Notes under the pieces: model-generated
What the model saw: the letters and a program-made list of their open reading frames with translations, nothing else
Database searches by the model: none
What the model was told of the DNA's origin: nothing
Shown: piece by piece, positions 57,497 through 64,000 of the stretch
How positions within the stretch are numbered: the first letter of the stretch is position 1
Layout: each line of letters starts with the position of its first letter
Translations under genes and position numbers: made by a program
Source: Curtobacterium sp. MCLR17_032
GTDB lineage: Bacteria; Actinomycetota; Actinomycetes; Actinomycetales; Microbacteriaceae
Length of the DNA stretch: 64,000 bases
NCBI RefSeq assembly: GCF_003234795.2
Contig: NZ_CP126268.1
Location: forward strand, 2,914,001-2,978,000
Direction: 5' to 3'

Positions 57497-58975
57497 ATGT
57501 CCACCGCCACCGCGAGCCCCCGCACGGGCTCCACCCCCACCGCCGACCACGGCCGTCGTCCGAACAGCACCGCGATCATCGTCTACCTGTCCCTCGGTGG
57601 CCTGTCGTTCGCGGTCCTGCAGTCCCTCGTCGCCCCCGCACTCTCCACGATCGGCACGGACCTCGGCGCCTCGACCAGCGCCGCCAGCTGGGTCCTCACC
57701 GCCTACCTGCTCTCGGCATCGGTGCTCACCCCGATCCTCGGCCGCCTGGGTGACATGGTCGGCAAGCGCAAGGTGCTCATCGTGGTCCTCACGATCCTCC
57801 TGGCCGGCGCCGTCCTCGCCGCCCTCGCCCCGAACCTCGGCGTCCTCATCGTGGCGCGTGCCCTGCAGGGTGCCGCCGGCGCGGTGATGCCGCTGTCCAT
57901 CGGCATCGTCCGCGACGAACTGCCGAAGGAGAAGGTGAGCGTCACCATCGGGCTGCTCTCCGCCATCTTCGGCATCGGCGCCGGCGTCGGCATCGTGGCC
58001 GCCGGCCCGATCGTCGAGCACCTGTCCTGGCACTGGCTGTTCTGGCTGCCCGCCGTCCTCGTCGTGATCGCCCTGCTCGGCGCCGTGTTCGGCATGCCCG
58101 AGTCGCCGGTCCGGAAGCCCGGCCGCCTGGACGTCGCCGGCACCGCGGTCCTCGCCGTGTCGCTCGTCGCGATCCTGCTCGCCGTCAGCGAGGGCCAGAC
58201 CTGGGGCTGGGCTGACGTGAAGACCGTCGGCCTGCTCGTCATCGGCGCCGTCGCGCTCGTCGCGTTCGTGTTCGTCGAACTCCGCGTCGCCGAGCCCCTC
58301 ATCGACGTGCGGCTCTTCGCCGTCCGCGGGGTCTGGACCGCCCACGTCGTCGCGCTCGTCTTCGGCTTCGCGATGTTCGGCACGTTCGTCCTCGTCCCGA
58401 CGATCCTGCAGCTGCCCAGCGCGCTCGGCTACGGCTTCGGCAAGGACGTCACCCAGGCCGGCCTGTTCCTGCTGCCGACCGTCGTGATGATGGTCATCGC
58501 GGGCCCGATCGCCGGCATCCTGGTCCGCAAGGTCGGCCCGAAGCCGCCGATGCTCATCGGTGGGGTCGCGATCGTCGCCGCGTTCCTGATCCCGGCGATC
58601 TCGCACGCGTCGATCGTCGAGATCGTGGTGTCCGGCATCCTCACCGGCGTCGGGATCGGCATGGCACTGGCCGCCTGCTCGAACGCCATCATCGAGAGCG
58701 TCCCGGCGAACCAGACCGGCGAGGCGATCAGCGCGAACACCGTCGTGCGGACCATCGGGTCGAGCGTCGGGACCGCCGTGATCGCCGCGCTCATCACCTC
58801 CCACAGCACTCCGCAGGGCCTGCCCACCGACGACGCGTTCACCATCGGCTTCTGGGCCTGCACGGCGGTGGCCGTCCTCGCGGTGGTCGCGGCCCTCGCG
58901 GCACCGTCGATGCGAGCACGCCGTGCCGCCGCCCTGGCCGCGGGTGTCGACGACTTCGACGCGGTCACGCGCTGA
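57497..58975 (+). CDS. DHA2-type MFS drug exporter
   Basis: A 492-residue transporter with about 14 helices. Family motifs: VAPALSTIGTDLGASTSAASWVLTAYLLSASVLTPILGRLGDMVGKRKVLI (residues about 50-100), with motif A GRLGDMVGKRK; ALQGAAGAVMPLSIGIVRDELP; and FGIGAGVGIVAAGPIVEHLSWHWLFWLP, the antiporter motif C region. It should expel drugs or quaternary cations with protons. The leader carries GGAGCACG before the ATG. Control by the divergent TetR is very likely. Confidence 0.93.
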   Translation: MSTATASPRTGSTPTADHGRRPNSTAIIVYLSLGGLSFAVLQSLVAPALSTIGTDLGASTSAASWVLTAYLLSASVLTPILGRLGDMVGKRKVLIVVLTILLAGAVLAALAPNLGVLIVARALQGAAGAVMPLSIGIVRDELPKEKVSVTIGLLSAIFGIGAGVGIVAAGPIVEHLSWHWLFWLPAVLVVIALLGAVFGMPESPVRKPGRLDVAGTAVLAVSLVAILLAVSEGQTWGWADVKTVGLLVIGAVALVAFVFVELRVAEPLIDVRLFAVRGVWTAHVVALVFGFAMFGTFVLVPTILQLPSALGYGFGKDVTQAGLFLLPTVVMMVIAGPIAGILVRKVGPKPPMLIGGVAIVAAFLIPAISHASIVEIVVSGILTGVGIGMALAACSNAIIESVPANQTGEAISANTVVRTIGSSVGTAVIAALITSHSTPQGLPTDDAFTIGFWACTAVAVLAVVAALAAPSMRARRAAALAAGVDDFDAVTR

Positions 58976-59105
58976 CCCGCTGAACGGGCCCGTCTCGCCG
59001 AGACGCCGCCGGATGCGGAGGACGCCGCCGAACTCGGCGGCGTCTCGCGGGCTCGCCGGCGTCCCGGACTGACGCCGGCGTCATCCGCCGGCGCAGCCGC
59101 ACCGG
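58975..59105. repeat. Duplicated non-coding block, copy 1
   Basis: Begins with ACCCGCTGAACGGGCCCGTC and contains the 19-bp-period units (GAGACG at 59000, AGGACG at 59019), a CGGCGGCGTCTC end and GACGCCGGCGTCATCCGCCG. A second version lies at 59281-59468. Located between the convergent exporter and hypothetical genes. Confidence 0.75.
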
Positions 59106-59161
59106 ACGGGAGGCCCGGATCAGGTGAGCAGACCGCTCACCGGATCCGGGCCTCCCGTCCG
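59103..59161. terminator. Palindrome of the GACGGACGGGAGGC family, copy 4
   Basis: A 27-nt arm (59103-59129) pairs with 59135-59161 with one mismatch and a 5-nt loop. It separates the two duplicated blocks and could terminate the exporter transcript. Confidence 0.6.
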
Positions 59162-59280
59162 TCAGCGCGGTCACGCCCCTGGACACGGCCCCCGCGGCGC
59201 CGAGAGCCCGCGGGCCGCTCGGAACGCCGCCGGGATGCGCGGTGCCGTGCTGACCCGTGCGGACCCGTGCGGCCGTGCGG

Positions 59281-59468
59281 ACCCGCTGAACGGGCCCGTC
59301 TCGCCGAGACGCCGCCGGATGCGTGGGACGCCGCCGAACTCGGCGGCGTCTCGCGGGCTCGGCGGCGTATCGGACTGACGCCGGCGTCTCGCGGGCCCGG
59401 CGGCGTCCCGCGGGCCCGGCGGCGTCCCGTACTGACGCCGGCGTCATCCGCCGACGCAGCCGCACCGG
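59281..59468. repeat. Duplicated non-coding block, copy 2 (expanded)
   Basis: Starts with the same ACCCGCTGAACGGGCCCGTC, has GAGACG at 59306 and GGGACG at 59325 (19 bp apart), then several extra GGCGGCGTCTCGCGGGC-like steps before the shared GACGCCGGCGTCATCCGCCG end (59434). The expansion suggests slippage or recombination between short units. Confidence 0.75.
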
Positions 59469-59471
59469 AAC

Positions 59472-59828
59472 TCAGGCGCGGTGGTGGTCCCGACCGAAGA
59501 GGGACGTGAGCGTCGCGACGATCGCCATCCGGAGCCGGACCCCCGCGGGCGGCGCCGGCGGCAGGGTCCGGATCGGCGCCGTGAACGCCAGGTCGTGCAG
59601 GTTGTTGCGCTTCGACCCGTCCCAGTTCGCGAACAGGTACGGCGTGCCGAGCGCCATCAGGCTGCGGACCGGTGCCGGACGCGTGCCGGAGGCGGCGACC
59701 GCGTAACCGGAGTGGCCGGCCGTGATCGCCTGGATGACGGTGTCCGCGTCGGTGACACCGTTGGCGGTCACCACGGTGGTGATGCCCGTGCGGTCGCGGG
59801 CGACGAATTCGATGATGTGTTCAGTCAC
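59472..59828 (-). CDS. Hypothetical protein, 118 residues
   Basis: I do not recognise this product. It begins TEHIIEFVARDRTGITTVVTANGVTDADTVIQAI and has TPYLFANWDGSKRNNLHDLAF in the middle; the end is hydrophobic then basic (RMAIVATLTSLFGRDHHRA). No signal peptide. The GTG at 59828 was chosen by protein-likeness; no ribosome site or -10 box decides it. Low-complexity repeats lie directly after its stop. Confidence 0.6.
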   Translation of the reverse strand: MTEHIIEFVARDRTGITTVVTANGVTDADTVIQAITAGHSGYAVAASGTRPAPVRSLMALGTPYLFANWDGSKRNNLHDLAFTAPIRTLPPAPPAGVRLRMAIVATLTSLFGRDHHRA

Positions 59829-59995
59829 GAGGTACTCAGGGTCGCGAGTCTCCGTCTCGGCGTGGGTGAGACGCACGAGGCTTGGCCGGAACCGACGTTG
59901 CTTCCGTCGTCGAGGATACGTCGCACCTGGCGGGACGGCGCACGGACGATCCCGATTGCGTACCCGCGTCGGGCACCACCGACCGCCGGCACGAG
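59829..59995. other. Gap between two minus-strand genes
   Basis: No gene, hairpin or clear promoter is seen in these 167 bp. Confidence 0.4.
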
Positions 59996-60772
59996 TCAGG
60001 CGACCCAGACGACGATGCCGTTGTACCCGTTCAGCAAGGCGGCGACCCCGGCGCGGAGCGCCCGGCCGGCCCGCTCGTCGGTGAACGTCGACGGGTCGTG
60101 GTGGCTCGAGGTGCCGAGACCCTCTCCTCGGAAGCCCGCGCCGGTCCAGTCCGCCGCGGTGACGTTGGCGGTCGGCTCCGCGATCTCGGCACCGAGCACC
60201 AGGAACTGCTGGTGGAGCGCCGAGGGCGAGATCGCGGCGATCGGGTCGACCAGCTCGTCCCCGACGCTGATCACCAGGTCGGCGCGCTCGCCGATCGCGG
60301 CGGCGACCGAGGGCAACCGGTCGTCGGCGCTGTCGGCCACGATCGGGACGACGGTGACGTCCTCGGCTCGTGCCCACGAGTCGACGGCGTCCACGAGGGT
60401 CTCGGTCTGCGCGTTCGGCTTCCCCGGCGAGAGGAGCACGACGCGGTACCCGGACGGCGGCGCGACGTCGTCCCACGAGTGCGGCGCCGGGGTGACGGTG
60501 GCCTCGGGGGCGGGCGGGGAGTCCGGGTCGACGAACCCCGGGCCGAGCGCGCCCTTCCCCCGCACCGGGGTGGGGGCGTCCGTCGGGACGGCCGCGGTCG
60601 CGGACCCGGTCCGGAGGCCCGTGGCCTGCTCCGTGCCGCCGGTCCGGCTGGTCTGCTCCGCACCGCTCGAGCACCCCGTGACGAGGACCGAGCCGGCCGC
60701 CACCAGGGCGGCGGCGGCGAGGACGGTGGTGGCGCGGCGGGTCAGACGGATCACGAGACGCCATGCAAGCAC
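59996..60772 (-). CDS. Lipoprotein of unknown function
   Basis: A 258-residue exported protein. The signal peptide (RRATTVLAAAALVAAGSVLV) ends in the lipobox VTGC near residue 34. A Thr/Pro/Ala-rich linker (about 35-95) leads to a domain with YRVVLLSPGKPNAQTETLVDAVDSWA, VTVVPIVADSADDRLPSVAAAIGERADLVISVGDEL and LVLGAEIAEPTANV, similar in layout to type I periplasmic-binding/BMP-like folds. It may bind a small ligand at the cell surface. It is divergent from the HupE/UreJ gene, whose possible start overlaps. Confidence 0.7.
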   Translation of the reverse strand: MLAWRLVIRLTRRATTVLAAAALVAAGSVLVTGCSSGAEQTSRTGGTEQATGLRTGSATAAVPTDAPTPVRGKGALGPGFVDPDSPPAPEATVTPAPHSWDDVAPPSGYRVVLLSPGKPNAQTETLVDAVDSWARAEDVTVVPIVADSADDRLPSVAAAIGERADLVISVGDELVDPIAAISPSALHQQFLVLGAEIAEPTANVTAADWTGAGFRGEGLGTSSHHDPSTFTDERAGRALRAGVAALLNGYNGIVVWVA

Positions 60773-60882
60773 AGCCCACGGCCGCGACGGTCCGGTGCGG
60801 CCCGCTGTCCAGAGCCCGTCCAGACGCTGGTCACCTGCTGTTCGCCTGCGCGTCGATCTCGGCCGCGATGGTCAGCCCGGTG

Positions 60883-62166
60883 ATGCACCGAACCACCCGT
60901 CCCGCTCGCAGCGGGCTCTCCCTCCTCTCCTTGCCCGCCCTCCCCCGGATCGCCACCCGGCTCGTCGCCCTGCTGGTGCTCGTCGGCACCGTCGTCGTCA
61001 GCCTGCTGACGGGGGCGTCCGCGGCGAGCGCCCACGGCTTCAGCTCCGTCGTCTACGCGGACGTCAGCGGGAAGGGGACGGGCGTGGTGCAGGCCCGGCT
61101 GGGGCTGGAGTACGACCTGATGCTCGTGTCGGTGGGGACGAGCGAGCACGACGACCGGCTCTACCGGCAGGGCCAGGCGGCCTGGGACGACGGCGACTAC
61201 CCGGGCATGGTGCGGGCTGCGGAAGCGCACCACGACTCCATCAGCAAGTACCTGTTCGACCGGTTCTCGGTGACCTCGGGCGGGAAGGAGTGCACCGGCA
61301 CCCTGCAGGACTCCCTGCGGGTCGACGTGCAGGACGAGGTCCCCTACGCCGAGGTCGTCGCGGACTTCGCGTGCCCGGCGCCGGGGCGGACCGACCCCGG
61401 TCACGTGGTGGAGTCGCGGCTCTTCCCGGACAGCGAGACGTTCGTCAAGGACACGAAGACGATCGTCACCTACGACGTCGACGCGAAGCAGGGCACCGCG
61501 ACGCTCGACGCGTCCCAGCCGACGTTCTCGACGGAGCAGTCGGCGGGGCAGCGGTTCTGGGAGTTCTTCACCCTGGGGGCGGAGCACCTGCTCACCGGGA
61601 TCGACCACATCCTGTTCCTCATCGCGTTGATCGCCGGCTCCCGACGGCTGCGCGAGGTCGTGTACACGGCGTCGGCGTTCACGATCGCGCACTCGATCAC
61701 GTTCATCCTGGCGGCGCTCGGGGTGGTCAGTCCGCCGTCGATCGTCGTCGAGCCGCTGATCGCCCTGTCCATCGCCGCGGTGGCCGGTTGGTACCTCTGG
61801 CGGCTGGCGACCCGGCGGTCGCGGGCGGACGAGCTGGTGCTGACCGCCCAGGGGCGGTTCGCGCTGGACCGGTCGGGGTGGTCGCGTCTGGCGGTGGTGT
61901 TCGCGTTCGGGCTCATCCACGGGCTCGGGTTCGCCGGGGCCCTCGGCATCCACGAGGCGTTCTCGTGGCAGCTGCTCGTGTCGCTGCTCATCTTCAACGT
62001 CGGCATCGAGGCCGTGCAGCTGGCGATCATCGTGATCGTGTTCCCGCCGCTGTCCCTGCTCCGCCGGAAGGCCCACCGGGCGTCGCTGTGGGTGACCGGC
62101 GTCGTCACGGCCGGGGTGTTCGTGATGGGGATGATCTGGTTCGTCCAGCGTCTGGTCGAGGGCTGA
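60883..62166 (+). CDS. HupE/UreJ-family membrane protein
   Basis: A 427-residue protein. An N-terminal signal-like helix (about 22-48) is followed by an external domain (residues 50-240) and then a six-helix HupE/UreJ-2 domain: HLLTGIDHILFLIALIAGSRRLREVVYTASAFTIAHSITFILAALG near 240-290, with His and Asp that could bind a metal, and FAFGLIHGLGFAGALGIHEAF near 345. HupE-type proteins import nickel or cobalt in some bacteria, but here the role is unknown. The ATG at 60883 is one of several in-frame starts (60763, 60868). Confidence 0.82.
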   Translation: MHRTTRPARSGLSLLSLPALPRIATRLVALLVLVGTVVVSLLTGASAASAHGFSSVVYADVSGKGTGVVQARLGLEYDLMLVSVGTSEHDDRLYRQGQAAWDDGDYPGMVRAAEAHHDSISKYLFDRFSVTSGGKECTGTLQDSLRVDVQDEVPYAEVVADFACPAPGRTDPGHVVESRLFPDSETFVKDTKTIVTYDVDAKQGTATLDASQPTFSTEQSAGQRFWEFFTLGAEHLLTGIDHILFLIALIAGSRRLREVVYTASAFTIAHSITFILAALGVVSPPSIVVEPLIALSIAAVAGWYLWRLATRRSRADELVLTAQGRFALDRSGWSRLAVVFAFGLIHGLGFAGALGIHEAFSWQLLVSLLIFNVGIEAVQLAIIVIVFPPLSLLRRKAHRASLWVTGVVTAGVFVMGMIWFVQRLVEG

Positions 62167-62210
62167 CAGGCGCGTTCCTGTCCGCTGAGCGGCGGTTCCC
62201 GTAGCGCCTG
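62167..62210 (+). terminator. Hairpin after the HupE/UreJ gene
   Basis: CAGGCGC (62167-62173) pairs with GCGCCTG (62204-62210), with an inner CCGC/GCGG stem. Likely terminator. Confidence 0.45.
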
Positions 62211-62238
62211 ATGGCTCCAAACCGTATGGACACACAGC

Positions 62239-62256
62239 GTTTACTCACGATCTACC
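62239..62256 (+). promoter_or_regulatory. Possible PHO box
   Basis: GTTTACT-N4-ATCTACC resembles the actinobacterial PhoP direct repeats (GTTCACC-N4-GTTCACC) but with several mismatches. It lies 55 bp before the secreted phosphatase gene. Confidence 0.25.
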
Positions 62257-62311
62257 AGGGCAATGCAGAGTCTGTCTGCTGCACCACCCCTCTCACTGAG
62301 AACGGAACCAC

Positions 62312-64000
62312 ATGAGTCTCCTGTCCGGCGCCCCCTCCCGGCGCAGAACCACCACCCTCCGCCTCGGCGGGGCCGTCATCGGCGCCGCCCTCATCGCCGG
62401 CGCCTGCCTGGTCGGCACCGGCTCCGCGAACGCGGCGACCGCCACCCCGACGACGAACATCTCGGCCGGTGGCCCGATCCACATCCTGCTCGGCGTCGGC
62501 GCGACCGAGAGCCAGCGCATCGCCTCGTGGTACTTCCCCGCCAACGTCGACCAGTCGGTCGAGATCCAGAAGACCGACTCGATGACCGGCGGCGTCTTCA
62601 CCGACGCGAAGAAGACCATCGCTGCGACGAAGAGCGCCAACACCGCTGCCGACTCCAGCACCGTCGACAGCAGCACCAAGGCGATCCCGGGCATCACGAA
62701 CGAGGCCGGCTACGTCAACGCACACGCCGTCATCGACGGCCTCGAGCCGAACACCACGTACACGTACCACGTGGGTGCCGCGGACGGTTCGGCCTGGTCG
62801 ACGTCGTACACCTTCACCACGAAGAGCTTCAGCGGCGACTTCGACTTCCTGTTCTTCGGTGACCCGCAGATCGGGTCGTCGGGCTTCGTCGACGACGACG
62901 GTGCCGGCTGGGCCGACACCCTGAAGTACGCCACCACGAAGGAGAAGGACGCCGAACTCCTGGTCTCCGGTGGCGACCAGGTCGAGAACGCCAACAACGA
63001 GTACCAGTGGGGTGCGTTCGCCGACAGCAGCGACGTCCTGAAGCGTTACCCGTGGGCCTCCACCATCGGCAACCACGACGTCGGCGGCAAGTCGTACGAG
63101 CAGCACAACCAGCTGCCGAACTCACTCAAGGTGCCGGACTTCTACCCGGGTGGCAACACCACCACGAACTCGGGTGGCGACTACTGGTACATGTACAAGG
63201 GCGTCCTGTTCATCGACATCAACTCGAACGCCTACTCGGGTGGTTCGGACGCAGCGCACGTCAACTACGTGCGTGACGTGATCACCCGCCACGGCGACGA
63301 CGCGAAGTGGACCGCGCTGGTCTACCACCACTCGATCTACTCGCCGGCCGACCACGCGAACGACAAGGACAACCAGCAGCGCCGGTTCGACTTCACCCGC
63401 GCGTTCTCGGACATGGGCGTCGACCTCGTCCTGCAGGGTCACGACCACTCGTACTCGCGCAGCTACGCGATCAAGAACGGCAAGAAGGCCAACCCGGCCG
63501 AGCAGCCGGGCGCCGACGAGGTCTTCGCCGGCCCCGGTGGCGTCATCTACCTGACCGCCAACACCGCGTCGGGCTCGAAGTACTACGACCTGACCACGCC
63601 GGACGCGACGCAGGGCGGCTACGGAGCCGACCCGCTCGACCCGACCGGTCAGCGCCACTTCGCCAACTCGGTGGAGAACCAGGAGCACGTCCGCACCTAC
63701 GTCAAGGTCGGCGTCTCGAACGACAACCTCGCCGTCACCACCGTCCGCGCCGGTGACTGCACCACGCTGAACTCGGCCGTCCAGCACGGCAAGGTCGACA
63801 GCTGCGGTGTCACCCTCAAGCCGACGGCCTCGGCCGACCCGGCGCCGATCGGCTCGACGGTCGACAAGTTCACCCTCGACGCCGCGCTGCCGGCGACCAC
63901 CACCACGCTGACCGCCTCGGCGGCCAAGCAGGTCTACAACACCGCCAAGCCCGTCACGATCACCGCCACCATCGGCGGCGGCGTCGGCGACAAGAGCGGC
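62312..64000 (+). CDS. Secreted metallophosphatase (purple acid phosphatase-like), 3' end outside window
   Basis: The frame is open from ATG 62312 to the last base (563 codons) and continues beyond. A signal peptide (LRLGGAVIGAALIAGACLVG ... SANA) covers about residues 1-41. An N-terminal fibronectin-like domain has GLEPNTTYTYHVGAADG as in purple acid phosphatases. The metallophosphatase motifs follow in order: FFGDPQIGSS, SGGDQVENANNE, TIGNHDVGG, YHHSIYS, and LQGHDHSYSRSY. The C-terminal part begins an Ig-like domain. It should release phosphate from organic esters outside the cell. The gap upstream is AT-richer than the rest. Confidence 0.93.
   Translation, partial: MSLLSGAPSRRRTTTLRLGGAVIGAALIAGACLVGTGSANAATATPTTNISAGGPIHILLGVGATESQRIASWYFPANVDQSVEIQKTDSMTGGVFTDAKKTIAATKSANTAADSSTVDSSTKAIPGITNEAGYVNAHAVIDGLEPNTTYTYHVGAADGSAWSTSYTFTTKSFSGDFDFLFFGDPQIGSSGFVDDDGAGWADTLKYATTKEKDAELLVSGGDQVENANNEYQWGAFADSSDVLKRYPWASTIGNHDVGGKSYEQHNQLPNSLKVPDFYPGGNTTTNSGGDYWYMYKGVLFIDINSNAYSGGSDAAHVNYVRDVITRHGDDAKWTALVYHHSIYSPADHANDKDNQQRRFDFTRAFSDMGVDLVLQGHDHSYSRSYAIKNGKKANPAEQPGADEVFAGPGGVIYLTANTASGSKYYDLTTPDATQGGYGADPLDPTGQRHFANSVENQEHVRTYVKVGVSNDNLAVTTVRAGDCTTLNSAVQHGKVDSCGVTLKPTASADPAPIGSTVDKFTLDAALPATTTTLTASAAKQVYNTAKPVTITATIGGGVGDKSG

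Noticed and set aside
1..64000. tRNA, rRNA, insertion sequences, attachment sites, replication origin
   Set aside because: No GTTCGA-type T-loop with cloverleaf, no rRNA segments, no transposase or integrase motifs and no DnaA-box cluster were noticed on reading both strands. A dedicated scan would be more sensitive.

Overview
The window is very GC-rich, densely packed DNA with G/C in most third codon positions. It looks like a chromosome segment of a high-GC actinobacterium of the family Microbacteriaceae. Curtobacterium is my best guess, from the gene content (a DUF7882 protein, DUF1990 and DUF4166 proteins, a mevalonate operon) and from the repeated hairpins built on ACGGACGGGAGGC. That assignment is inference. 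I see no phage, insertion sequence, CRISPR array, tRNA or rRNA.

Layout. 1-8.8 kb: the tail of a LacI regulator, two coupled pairs on the minus strand (SRPBCC/DUF4166 and two alpha/beta hydrolases), a type II NADH dehydrogenase, an acyltransferase and an MFS exporter with the remnant of an ArsR-like regulator. 8.9-15.9 kb: an FAD monooxygenase-like protein, a carboxyethylornithine-synthase-like dehydrogenase, a UbiA prenyltransferase, a divergent EamA/LysR pair, a fructosamine kinase and a HAD phosphatase. 16-21.8 kb: a surface-glycosylation block (GT39 transferase, OmpR-type two-component system, GT2/GtrA fusion). 22.4-27.7 kb: a complete five-gene mevalonate operon (mvk, mvaD, pmk, mvaA, mvaS). 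27.9-29.9 kb: ohrR, ohr and a quinone reductase for organic peroxide stress. 30-33.2 kb: a sugar transporter, a LysM lipoprotein and an alanine-rich protein. 33.5-39.2 kb: a long-chain olefin locus (oleA, an oleB-oleC fusion, oleD) and a neighbouring NmrA-like protein. 39.4-45 kb: a methyltransferase, pgi, an ECF sigma factor with a coupled membrane protein, and an Old Yellow Enzyme. 45.2-50.3 kb: a NarL-type two-component system, a NatAB-like ABC exporter and an AraC regulator. 50.3-51.6 kb: a cassette of four tiny overlapping genes ahead of a TetR gene. 51.8-59 kb: three regulator/transporter or hydrolase groups and a DUF7882 cluster. 59.5-64 kb: lipoproteins, a HupE/UreJ membrane protein and a secreted metallophosphatase that runs off the end.

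Two genome-wide habits stand out. Many genes have a NANNNT -10 box only 6-7 nt before the start codon, so their messages should be leaderless; this fixed many start codons here. Intergenic gaps carry two families of non-coding repeats: long near-perfect palindromes with GACGGACGGGAGGC arms, and arrays with a 19-bp period built on GAGACGCC that end in a CGGCGGCGTCTC palindrome. The strongest candidates for something undescribed are the tiny-gene/TetR cassette at 50.3-51.6 kb and the 19-bp-period repeat family.
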